This document shows, in pieces, positions 7,014-15,245 of a stretch of 16,415 nt of DNA. Location: positions 1 to 16,415 of the forward strand of contig CANPDS010000020.1 of NCBI GenBank assembly GCA_947573015.1, given 5' to 3'. The notes beneath the pieces were generated by a model that was not told where the DNA came from, did not search any database, and saw only the letters and a list, made by a program, of their open reading frames with translations. Each line of letters opens with the position of its first letter. Position 1 is the stretch's first letter. The translations under genes were made by a program, and so were the position numbers. This DNA comes from an uncultured Muribaculum sp. GTDB lineage: Bacteria; Bacteroidota; Bacteroidia; Bacteroidales; Muribaculaceae.

Positions 7014-10000
7014 ATGAAACAACTCTTACTCATCGCCACTACACTTATTGCACTCATTTCACCGCTCTACATCCACGGAGCTACTGCAACCGGCGAAACT
7101 ATATCGTCAGGCGAAACGGCAACAGCATCCCGCCGCATATCGGGTGTGGTCAACGATGAAAACGGTATGCCCATAATCGGAGCCTCCGTGAAAATCGACG
7201 GTGAGGCCAATTCAGTAGGCACTGTAACCGACATCGACGGCAAATTTTATCTGACCATCGATTCACCGACAGCCATACTCGACATATCATACATCGGCTA
7301 CGATAACGTGAGGCTACACGTCACAGCCGATGCCAACCACTATGCTGTGGCCATGCCTATCAGCCGGCAGGTGCTCGATGAAGTGGTGGTAGTAGGCTAC
7401 GGCACACAACGCAAGGTCGATCTTACCGGATCCGTCGCATCCATAGGCAAGGATGCTCTTGCCGACCGTCCGCTCACCAATGCCACAAACGCACTGGCCG
7501 GACTGGCTCCCGGACTCACTGTGACCAACAGCGGCGGCAACACTCCGGGCTATGAGGCGCAGAGTATTACCGTGCGCGGACAAGGTACTCTCAACAATTC
7601 AGCGCCACTTGTGGTGGTCGACGGCATGACAGGAATCGCCATTAGCGATCTCAACCCACAGGACATAGAGAATATCTCGATACTCAAAGATGCAGCATCG
7701 GCAGCCATTTACGGATCGCGCGCAGCCAACGGCGTTATCCTCATCACCACACGTCAGGGTGCCGAGTCATCACCCCGCTTCACATATAGCGGAAACGTTT
7801 CATTCGAGACAGTGGCAAAGCGCCTGAACCTCGTCACAGACTATGCCGATTTCATGGAGATACAGAATGCCGGGCTGATCGCCAACGGACAGGCAGCACG
7901 TTTCTCACAAGGTAAAATCGACGAATGGCGCAACGATGCCGGACGCAACCCCACCATCTACCCCAACACCGACTGGCAGGACCACATATACCGCAATCCT
8001 TCGGTAGTGCAGAACCATAACCTTGCGGTGACGGGTGGCGGACGTCGCGTGCGCTACAACCTATCGTTCGGCTATGTCGACAATCCCGGCATGATATATT
8101 ACACCGACTACAAACGCTACCAGCTCCGGACCAACCTTGAAGTCAACGTGAAGCCGTGGCTTACAATCGGTACAAACCTCTTCGGCTATATCGACAGCAA
8201 CAACCCCTCGTCGGAGAATGCCACCGCCGGTGGCGACGTGATATTTGGATCAGGTGCTTTCAACACCGTTCCAGGCATGACACTATACGATCCTGCCACT
8301 GGTCTGTATGGCGGCATACAGAATCCAGAAGAGGAAAACGTGAGCAATTTCAACCCCTACCGTCGCCAATGGTTCTACAAGACCGAATTCCCCACAAAAA
8401 CACGCCGCACGGTAGCAAAACTGTTTGCACGTGTGCAACCCCTCAAAGGGCTCTCGATACAAGGCTCATACACCTACAATTACTGGACACGACGTGTAGA
8501 GCAGCATCTCACCGACCGCGACCTCTTCCGATTCACCGCCGAAGGACCGGTGCTGATACGCGAAGGTGTGGTGCGGACATATATCCGCCGCTACAACTAC
8601 GCCAACACCTACCGCGCCTCAGAAATAACGGCAACCTACAATCTTAAAATATCACGCCTGCATGCATCGATTCTCGCAGGAGCCAGCCAGGAATACAACA
8701 AAGAGGAAAACGAACACTTCCTACGCTATGACCTCATCGACGACTCCCTTACATCACTCGATGCAGCTGCCACAAACGGAGCCATAGGAGGCAACTATAC
8801 CGAATGGGCCATGCGGTCATACTTCGGAAGAATCAACCTCTCCTGGGACGACAGGTATCTGCTTGAGGCCAACCTGCGTGCCGACGGATCATCCAAATTC
8901 GCCCCAGGGTGCCGCTGGGGATATTTCCCGTCGGTATCGGCCGGATGGCGTATCTCCGAAGAGAGCTTCATGACCCCGGCACGCCGATGGCTTGACACTC
9001 TGAAGCTAAGGGCTTCGTACGGATCGCTCGGCAACAACGATACCACGAGCTACTACATGTACCAGTCGCTATACGCTACCGCCAACTATGTGCTCAACGG
9101 CTCCATTGCCGGAGGATTCGCACAGACCGTGCTCTCAAACTCACATCTCACATGGGAGAAAACCTACATGACCAATATCGGCATCGACTTCGCACTGTTC
9201 AACAGCCGCCTCAGCGGATCGGCCGATATCTACACAAAAAACACCAAAGGGATACTCATCTCCCTGCCGGCGCCTCTGGAACATGGCACAAGCACCGTAC
9301 CCAACCAGAACGCCGGAGAGGTAAACAACCGCGGCTTCGAATTCGACATACACTGGAACTACAGCATTTGAAAATTTACGTATGATGTCGTATTAAATAT
9401 GAGCTACGTCAGAAACAAGGTGACAAAATTCCAAGGCGATGTATCGTCGATCGACGGTGTGTACAAAACCCAGGAAGGCAAACCCATCAATCAACTGTAT
9501 GTGATGAAAGTTGACCGCATTGTACGCGACGAGGCCGACCTTGCATATGTGGAATCGCTCGTAAAGGCCAATCCCAGCTATTTCGCCACATATCAGCGCC
9601 CGGAACTGGGCGACTTCCTGTATGCCGACACCAACCACGACGGCAATCTCGATGCCTCCGACCGCATAGAGATCGGCCACGGCACTCTGCCGGCATTCAC
9701 CTTCGGAGCATCACTCGGACTGCGCTGGAACAACTTCGATTTCAGCATGCAGCTGCAAGGCACAGCCGACTACAAGGTCTACTACAACAATCAGGCATTC
9801 CGCTTTGTGACAGTCATGGGACAATCGCTCAACAAAGATATCACCGACAACGCTTGGACACCTCAGAATCCATATGCCTCCAGATACCCGCGCCTGCGCA
9901 ACAGCGCCGACGGACGCAACAACATAGCCAGCGACGCATTCGTACACGACGCCTCATATCTACGCTGCAAAAACATCCAGCTCGGCTATACTGTGCCGGC

Positions 10001-10163
10001 GAGCATCACCTCGAAAGTATTCATAGAGTCGCTTAAGGTGTATGCCAGTATCGACAACCTGTTTACAATCACTTCATTCCCCGGTCTTGACCCGGAAGTT
10101 GGGGCTACGGTAGGCTATCCGGCCGTGCGCCAGTATTCCATCGGACTCAATGTATCATTCTAA
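7014..10163 (+). pseudogene. SusC-family TonB-linked outer-membrane transporter, interrupted by an in-frame TGA
   Basis: Outer-membrane importer of the SusC/RagA family, which forms the barrel under a SusD lipoprotein and imports glycans or peptides using TonB energy. ATG 7014 is chosen because MKQLLLIATTLIALISPL is a standard signal peptide; an upstream ATG at 6957 adds 19 atypical residues. Residues 41-115 form a carboxypeptidase-like regulatory domain (SGVVNDENGMPIIGASV). DEVVVVGYGTQRKVDLTGSV (122-141) is the TonB-box/plug junction, and VVVDGM, DIENISILKDAASAAIYGSRAANG (217-240) is the plug signature. The barrel is broken at codon 786 (TGA, 9369-9371) after HWNYSI. The same frame resumes immediately as KFTYDVVLNMSYVRNKV and runs to 10163, ending in VRQYSIGLNVSF. 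GGA for Gly is the obvious original codon, so one G-to-T change explains it. Without readthrough the last 264 residues are lost and the barrel should not close. susD starts 13 bases downstream. Confidence 0.92.
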
Positions 10164-10176
10164 CCAATACCGACTC

Positions 10177-11931
10177 ATGAACTCAACCCTCCATACACTC
10201 CTCATCTCCTCCATGCTATCAATCTCAGCGTTGATAATGCCCGGATGTGAAAGTCTCGACTACACTCCAGCCGATCAACTGTCGGGACAGACGTACTGGA
10301 AAACAGAGGCGCATGCCAGACAGGCTGCCGTAGGACTATATGCCGCGATGAAAGCCCAATGGTGTTTCGGCATGGAATTCACATTCGACATGTGCAGCGA
10401 CATCGCCGACGGCACAACCCCATGGGCCGACATATCAAGAGGCACAGCATTCGCTTCCAACAGCAGCGGAGTGCAAAACCATTGGCAGTATCTTTACGAA
10501 CTCGTACACCGCTCGAACACCGTGATACGCAATGTGGCGGGAATGCCGATCTCACAGCAGACCATCGACCGCGTGACCGGAGAGGCTAAATTCCTTCGCG
10601 CCATGGCCTACTTCCGTATGCTTAACTGCTGGGGTGGAGTGCCATATTACGACGAGACATGCGACATCAACCAGGAATTCTCAAACCTTAAAAATCCACG
10701 CATCTCCGCCGACGAACTACGCGCCCACATCATTGATGATCTCACCGAGGCCATTGACAAACTTCCCGTCAGCTGGGAGAGTGCCGACCTGGGACGCGCC
10801 ACAAAAGGAGCAGCCTACGCTCTGCGTGGCAAAGTGTATCTATTCAACCGTGAATGGAAAAAAGCGATCAGCGATTTCGAGGAGATCGTCTACAACCGCT
10901 CAAACAACTACGGCTACGCTTTACACTCCGACTACAACGAACTATTCCGCCTCTACAACGGCCTTCACAGCCCTGAAATGATTTTCTCCATACAATCGAT
11001 CGACGGCAACACAGCCGGATATGCGCTCGACATAGTGTCGTACTTCGGCAACAAGTCGACCATGCGCCTTATCGCCGGCAACTGCATCGTTCCATCCACC
11101 ACGCTCGCCGACATGTATGAAAACCTCGATGGATCACCCTTCAACTGGGATGACGTATTCCCCGGATTCAACGATGGCGACCCACAGTTGCGCCGCAAAT
11201 ACATGTGCGTGGCGATCGATCAGGGGAGCACTACCGTTACCAGCACCTTGGATTGCGACACGACAAAGGTGATGGATGCATACCGTAAACGCGACCCTCG
11301 CCTGTGCCTCAACCTCATCACTCCCTATTCACACTATCTGGGCACCGACGCAGGATCATCGCCAATGGACAAACAGTTCGTACTGGCCGATCCCACAAAA
11401 GGTGGTGCGCCGATGGAAGCTATGGCATTTATACGCAATTCCGAAGGATGGAACTCATATTTCTGGCGAAAATTTATCCCGACAGGCAATCTCGACGGCT
11501 ACTGGGGCGAATACAACCGTACCCCCTATGAATTTCCCATTATACGCCTGGCCGATGTGCTGCTGATGCTCGCCGAGGCCTACAATGAAGATAGCGGCGA
11601 CATACAGAAAGCCGCCGCTGAAGTCAACAAAGTGCGCCGACGTGCAGGCATGCCCGAACTCAACTCAGGCGCCGCTTGGCTGGAAGTAAGCAGCAAGGAG
11701 GAGATGGCCGACCGCATACGCCGCGAACGCGCTTTCGAACTTGCCGGAGAGGGACAGCGCTATTGGGATCTTCGCCGTTGGGGAATGCTTGAATCGTCAG
11801 TAAAAAATGCCACCGATATCCTCGGCGACCTTATGTACACACGCTCCTACCAGCCACGCCACGAGCTGTGGCCAATCCCCCTCGTAGAGCTTGACCGCAA
11901 CCCCAACCTCACCCAAAATCCACTGTGGTAA
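10177..11931 (+). CDS. SusD/RagB-family surface lipoprotein
   Basis: A 584-residue lipoprotein that would cap the SusC barrel and bind the nutrient at the cell surface. From ATG 10177 the signal peptide runs MNSTLHTLLISSMLS to a lipoprotein cysteine at residue 24 (LIMPGC-ESL). An earlier in-frame ATG at 10150 overlaps the susC end and adds nine residues. The N-terminal TPR-rich part (SusD-like_3) holds WKTEAHARQAAVGLY, RSNTVIRNV and GEAKFLRAMAYFRMLNCWGGVPYY, a typical family signature. The C-terminal SusD_RagB part has FPIIRLADVLLMLAEAYNE, VNKVRRRAGMP, IRRERAFELAGEGQRYWDLRRWG and the ending LWPIPLVELDRNPNLTQNP. It is complete and lies 13 bases after susC in one operon. No glycosidase or other accessory gene follows on this strand, so the substrate cannot be read from context. 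Confidence 0.96.
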   Translation: MNSTLHTLLISSMLSISALIMPGCESLDYTPADQLSGQTYWKTEAHARQAAVGLYAAMKAQWCFGMEFTFDMCSDIADGTTPWADISRGTAFASNSSGVQNHWQYLYELVHRSNTVIRNVAGMPISQQTIDRVTGEAKFLRAMAYFRMLNCWGGVPYYDETCDINQEFSNLKNPRISADELRAHIIDDLTEAIDKLPVSWESADLGRATKGAAYALRGKVYLFNREWKKAISDFEEIVYNRSNNYGYALHSDYNELFRLYNGLHSPEMIFSIQSIDGNTAGYALDIVSYFGNKSTMRLIAGNCIVPSTTLADMYENLDGSPFNWDDVFPGFNDGDPQLRRKYMCVAIDQGSTTVTSTLDCDTTKVMDAYRKRDPRLCLNLITPYSHYLGTDAGSSPMDKQFVLADPTKGGAPMEAMAFIRNSEGWNSYFWRKFIPTGNLDGYWGEYNRTPYEFPIIRLADVLLMLAEAYNEDSGDIQKAAAEVNKVRRRAGMPELNSGAAWLEVSSKEEMADRIRRERAFELAGEGQRYWDLRRWGMLESSVKNATDILGDLMYTRSYQPRHELWPIPLVELDRNPNLTQNPLW

Positions 11932-11961
11932 GAACAGTAGAGGTATCCATAATACAGAATA

Positions 11962-11996
11962 CAGTCCAATGTCTGTAACTGATAGACATTGGACTG
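11962..11996. terminator. Hairpin between the convergent susD and HMA genes
   Basis: A perfect 13-bp inverted repeat pairs 11962-11974 (CAGTCCAATGTCT) with 11984-11996. A G-U and a T-A pair can extend it to leave a five-base loop. It begins 31 bases after the susD stop and lies 54 bases past the HMA-protein stop on the other strand. Neither side has a good U-run (CTTCATATGG on the plus strand), so it may be a weak bidirectional terminator or an mRNA-end stabilising structure. Confidence 0.6.
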
Positions 11997-12049
11997 CTTC
12001 ATATGGTTATCATAGTCGCTCAATGCGACCTTCTCCCAAGGATTACAGT

Positions 12050-12508
12050 TTATTTCTGACCGCAGCAATTTGCAGGTTTATCGCAAGCCTGCTTTGTCTG
12101 AGTCTGTGTGTGACAGCCCTGTGTATGAGGCTGACATGACTTAGCGGCCGGAACGGCCTCCGGGCAGCATGGGGTCCCTTTCGAATCAGCACATTTGTCA
12201 GTGACAACACGCCCACATGTAGTTTCTGTGGCGGCATAGCCGATTTTCTTGAAGGCACTCACAAGCTTTGCCTTGTCGGTCTTCGAGGCATCGTAAGTCA
12301 CGGTCACAGTCTGACCCTTCAGATCAGTCACAATCGAACTTACACCCTTCTCGAAGCGCAGATTGCCTTTTATTTTGTTCTCGCAATTCTGGCATGTCAT
12401 CTGCGGAGTCACAGTAAACACAGCAGTTGCTTTATCATTGCCCTTGGCACAAACGATGGACGGCATGGCCATGACCATCATCATAAGGATAAAAATATAT
12501 TTCTTCAT
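12050..12508 (-). CDS. Periplasmic heavy-metal-binding (HMA) protein with a cysteine-rich tail
   Basis: A 152-residue exported protein. A signal peptide (residues 1-21, ending SIVCA-KG) is followed by an HMA/MerP-like ferredoxin fold at about 28-95. This carries the metal-binding loop MTCQNC (C39, C42) and the expected strand/helix pattern VSSIVTDLKGQTVTVTYD and LVSAFKKIGYAA. HMA domains bind Cu(I), Zn(II) or similar ions and pass them to partners. After it comes an unusual 55-residue tail with nine cysteines (98, 106, 114, 115, 125, 132, 142, 148, 149) and H128 and H133, including two CC pairs. This is probably an extra metal-sequestering segment and is not part of the family core. The gene lies 78 bases after a TonB-dependent receptor on the same strand, which suggests that the receptor and this protein handle the same metal. 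Copper is my first guess, unproven. Confidence 0.9.
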   Translation of the reverse strand: MKKYIFILMMMVMAMPSIVCAKGNDKATAVFTVTPQMTCQNCENKIKGNLRFEKGVSSIVTDLKGQTVTVTYDASKTDKAKLVSAFKKIGYAATETTCGRVVTDKCADSKGTPCCPEAVPAAKSCQPHTQGCHTQTQTKQACDKPANCCGQK

Positions 12509-12586
12509 ATGTATAAATTGTGTATAAATAGATTTAAACAGTAGGTCAAATCAAACCACTACTTATGTATAATAAACGCAGTCTGA

Positions 12587-14617
12587 TCAAAGATATTTTG
12601 TGATATTGTAGCGGAAGCCAACATACACCATAGCACCCTGCAACGGACCATAGATCATTGTGGCATCAAAATCGCGTCCCCATGGATCGGATGCACCGAT
12701 AATAGGATGCGGCTGTCGGAAATTGGTGAGATTCTCACCGCCGACATACACGGCCCAATGGCGGAAATTGCGTGTGACCTGAGCATTCAGCTGCACAAAA
12801 GCCTTATACCGAGCTCCCCATGCCGGCGTACCGTCGGCCAAGGTGTAACTCTCAGGCATACGGCCACCACCATTTACAGCGCATGACACATCGGCCTGCC
12901 ACAACCCCATGTTTGGCGACCATCCTACGGTGAACAATGCCTTATGACGCGATGTGAGAGGCTTTTGCGACAAGCCCTTACCCGTATAGTCGGCCTTCAC
13001 GTCGGTAAATCGCCATGCAGCAGTGAGGCTAAGCTCACTCACCGGATCGAACGACACCTCCAACTGTAGCGCATGCGAATATGACCGTCCGCCATCCGAA
13101 TAAATATATGCCGCATGTGGATCACGGTCAAGATTGAGCATCAGCTGGTTGGAGAAATCCGTATAATAGTATTCAGCCGAAAATCCAAGTTTTTTCCCGG
13201 CCGGATATACAGTCCACGACCCACCGGCGCCATAATTCCATGCCGCCTCGCGGTGCAGATTGTCAGCTATCACAATACGTCGCGATGAAGCCATGAGATA
13301 GGAATATTCGGCCAACGGATGCGGCGAGCGGAAGCCACGGCCGGCCGACGCGTGGAAGGTCAGATCGTCGGCAGGATTATATCGCAGATGCATGCGCGGC
13401 GTCACCATCGGACCATACACATCGCTATAGTCATAGCGCAGCCCCGCCATCGCCACAAGCCTGTCATCCAGATTGAGAGTATACTGGGCATACGCACCAG
13501 CCACCCCTTCGCGGCTGACACTACGTTGCAACGCAAGATCGGCATCAGTCTCCATGCGATAGCGGAAACGGTAGTAATCATAGTTATACGACAATCCGGC
13601 ACTGAGAGCGTGCACGGAATTCCATTTACGCTCAAACATCAGCGAGGAGTAAAACTCACGTTGGTCGGTGTCGCACACACGGAGCCCGTAGGCCGCATCC
13701 TGATCATGGAGCGACCCGGATAGTATGAGAGCGATATTGCCGTCATTGTCGCGGTCAAACATGAATGCATTTTTCGTAAACGCCTCCCACCGCCGTGTGT
13801 CGATACGTATGCGGTAGAGCGGCATACCATGGGTAGACGATGAGATATGGTGCTCATCCTGTCCGCTGATCCTCCGCTCATCAAGCACCTTTGCAGCAGC
13901 CTGAAACACATACTTTGTGCCAAGATATGCCACACGAGGCATTGCCGACACCTGACGCACACGCGGCATATCCATGAATCCGTCGTCGTTACCGTCATGA
14001 CCGCTGAATCCATTCTCGAAATGTGTGAGCAATCCTCCGCTCCAGTTGCGTCCGAAATGCATATTGCCGTCGGCATTCACCTCAAGCTTGTTCATCATGT
14101 CGTAATACATATTGACCGAAAGCGACGGATCAAGCTGCGGCTTCTTCATCTCCACATTGATCTGACCGGTGATCGACTCATAGCCGTTCTTGACCGAAGA
14201 GGCTCCCTTCGACACCTGTATCGACTGCATCCAGGGCCCTGGTATATAGCCCAGTCCATAGGGTGCGGCGGCACCACGGAAATTAGGTATGTTTTCGGTA
14301 AGCATCTGCACATACTGTCCCGACAGCCCGAGAAGACGTATCTGGCGTGCACCCGTAGCCGCATCGGTATAATTAACGTCGACCGACGGATTGGTGGTGA
14401 AACTCTCACCCAGATTACAGCATGCCGCACGCTTAAGCTCCGAGGCCGATATCAGCTCAGCATTGACAGCGCCACGCAGCTTGCGCACACCCTTAGGGGT
14501 AGTCACCACCACCTCCTGAAGCTCTTCATAAAGCGAGTCGACCGGCTCCTGCGCTTCGGCGGCAGTCACGCAGCAGAGCGTCATCGCCATGACTCCGATT
14601 GTTAATATATTTCTCAT
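12587..14617 (-). CDS. TonB-dependent outer-membrane receptor, probably metal-related
   Basis: A 676-residue receptor. ATG 14617 is chosen because MRNILTIGVMAMTLCCVTAAEA is a signal peptide followed by AQEP; the frame extends 31 codons upstream without sense. A TonB-box/plug start LQEVVVTTPKGVRKLRGAVNAELIS lies at about 33-57. The plug continues with NLGESFTTNPSVDVNY, ARQIRLLGLSGQYVQMLTENIP and IQVSKGASSVKNGYESITGQINVEMKKP. The rest is a beta-barrel, with TFHASAGRGFRSPHP and VYVGGENLTNFRQPHPIIG among recognisable strands, ending in FRYNITKYL. It lacks the N-terminal carboxypeptidase-like domain and the size of the SusC class. It lies 34 bases after yjbQ and 78 bases before the HMA protein, so the three are probably co-transcribed. 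The HMA neighbour suggests import of a metal or metal complex. Siderophore-type ligands cannot be excluded. Confidence 0.93.
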   Translation of the reverse strand: MRNILTIGVMAMTLCCVTAAEAQEPVDSLYEELQEVVVTTPKGVRKLRGAVNAELISASELKRAACCNLGESFTTNPSVDVNYTDAATGARQIRLLGLSGQYVQMLTENIPNFRGAAAPYGLGYIPGPWMQSIQVSKGASSVKNGYESITGQINVEMKKPQLDPSLSVNMYYDMMNKLEVNADGNMHFGRNWSGGLLTHFENGFSGHDGNDDGFMDMPRVRQVSAMPRVAYLGTKYVFQAAAKVLDERRISGQDEHHISSSTHGMPLYRIRIDTRRWEAFTKNAFMFDRDNDGNIALILSGSLHDQDAAYGLRVCDTDQREFYSSLMFERKWNSVHALSAGLSYNYDYYRFRYRMETDADLALQRSVSREGVAGAYAQYTLNLDDRLVAMAGLRYDYSDVYGPMVTPRMHLRYNPADDLTFHASAGRGFRSPHPLAEYSYLMASSRRIVIADNLHREAAWNYGAGGSWTVYPAGKKLGFSAEYYYTDFSNQLMLNLDRDPHAAYIYSDGGRSYSHALQLEVSFDPVSELSLTAAWRFTDVKADYTGKGLSQKPLTSRHKALFTVGWSPNMGLWQADVSCAVNGGGRMPESYTLADGTPAWGARYKAFVQLNAQVTRNFRHWAVYVGGENLTNFRQPHPIIGASDPWGRDFDATMIYGPLQGAMVYVGFRYNITKYL

Positions 14618-14651
14618 AAATGGATGGGGATTAATGATTATAGAGATGCCA

Positions 14652-15065
14652 TTATGCGCCGATGACGGTGGCAACGATAGAGCGTGGGCCACCATAGTCG
14701 CGGAACTCACAGAGATATATGCCCTGCCATGTGCCCAGATTAAGATGTCCGCCGGTAATCGGTAGAGTCAACGTTGATCCGACAATAACCGACTTGGCAT
14801 GCGACGGCATATCGTCAGGTCCCTCATCAGTGTGCAGATAATATGGCGCATTCTCCGGCACAAGACGGTCGAAGATAGCACGCAGATCCTGACGCACGTC
14901 GGGATCTGCATTCTCATTAAGCGCCAAGGCCGCCGACGTATGCTTGATAAGCAGATGCAGCAATCCGGTTGGAGGGAGCGGTGGCAACTGGCGCATTATC
15001 TCGCCGGTTACCAGATGAATGCCTCTCGGCATCGCCCGCAGTCTCAGTTCTCTCTGTTCTATCAT
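14652..15065 (-). CDS. yjbQ: YjbQ/UPF0047 family protein
   Basis: A complete 137-residue soluble protein of the YjbQ (UPF0047, TIGR00149) family. Conserved parts are all present: LLIKHTSAALALNENADPDV (H42), YYLHTDEGPDDMPSHAKSVIVGSTLTLPI (H78, D80, E81, H89) and GTWQGIYLCEFRDYGGPRSI. The conserved histidines and acidic residues form a metal-like site in solved structures. Members have weak thiamine-phosphate synthase activity and can complement thiE mutants, but the natural role is unsettled. It is the first gene after a strong promoter and a 95-base leader, and it precedes the TonB receptor by 34 bases, so it leads a probable three-gene operon. Its function in a metal-related operon is unexplained. 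Confidence 0.95.
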   Translation of the reverse strand: MIEQRELRLRAMPRGIHLVTGEIMRQLPPLPPTGLLHLLIKHTSAALALNENADPDVRQDLRAIFDRLVPENAPYYLHTDEGPDDMPSHAKSVIVGSTLTLPITGGHLNLGTWQGIYLCEFRDYGGPRSIVATVIGA

Positions 15066-15071
15066 AGGCTT

Positions 15072-15124
15072 TTAGAGTCTCTAATTTTACAGAGTCGTGT
15101 CTGACCTTAAGAGCATAACACGAC
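15072..15124 (-). promoter_or_regulatory. Foldable 5' leader of the yjbQ operon
   Basis: Between the promoter and the yjbQ ATG, the transcript can form a hairpin from GTCGTGT (15094-15100) and ACACGAC (15118-15124), seven perfect pairs with a 17-base loop. TTAGAG and CTCTAA (15072-15077, 15079-15084) form a 6+1+6 palindrome seven bases before the start codon. AGGAG and CTCCT (15134-15138, 15153-15157) can pair near the 5' end. No known riboswitch core (TPP, cobalamin, Mn) was recognised. A structured regulatory leader is possible but unproven. Confidence 0.35.
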
Positions 15125-15166
15125 CCCTCCGGCAGGAGCACACAATACCGCACTCCTTTCCGACTG

Positions 15167-15197
15167 CAAAATTACGACAATTCCCCTGCCATTCAAA
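15167..15197 (-). promoter_or_regulatory. Promoter of the yjbQ-TonB receptor-HMA operon
   Basis: On the minus strand, TTTG (15194-15197) is followed after exactly 19 bases by TAATTTTG (15167-15174), a full match to the Bacteroidota housekeeping promoter. Transcription would start near 15160, leaving a 5' leader of about 95 bases before the yjbQ ATG. It lies in the 180-base gap after the GH3 gene, so the operon is independent of that gene. Confidence 0.8.
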
Positions 15198-15245
15198 TAC
15201 CTAAAAGTGATGATTTTGTGTATTAAAATTTCATAATAAGAATGG

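Noticed and set aside
9369..9371. TGA read as selenocysteine or a reassigned codon
   Set aside because: SusC proteins have no selenocysteine. The expected residue is Gly via a one-base change, and TGA ends other genes in the window.
13847..14605. Plus-strand frame of 252 codons opposite the TonB receptor
   Set aside because: It has no signal peptide or recognisable motif, and the opposite strand carries a clear receptor plug domain.
14917..15153. Possible leader peptide starting in the yjbQ leader on the minus strand
   Set aside because: It begins with GTG, overlaps yjbQ in another frame for most of its length, and shows no ribosome-site or peptide signature.
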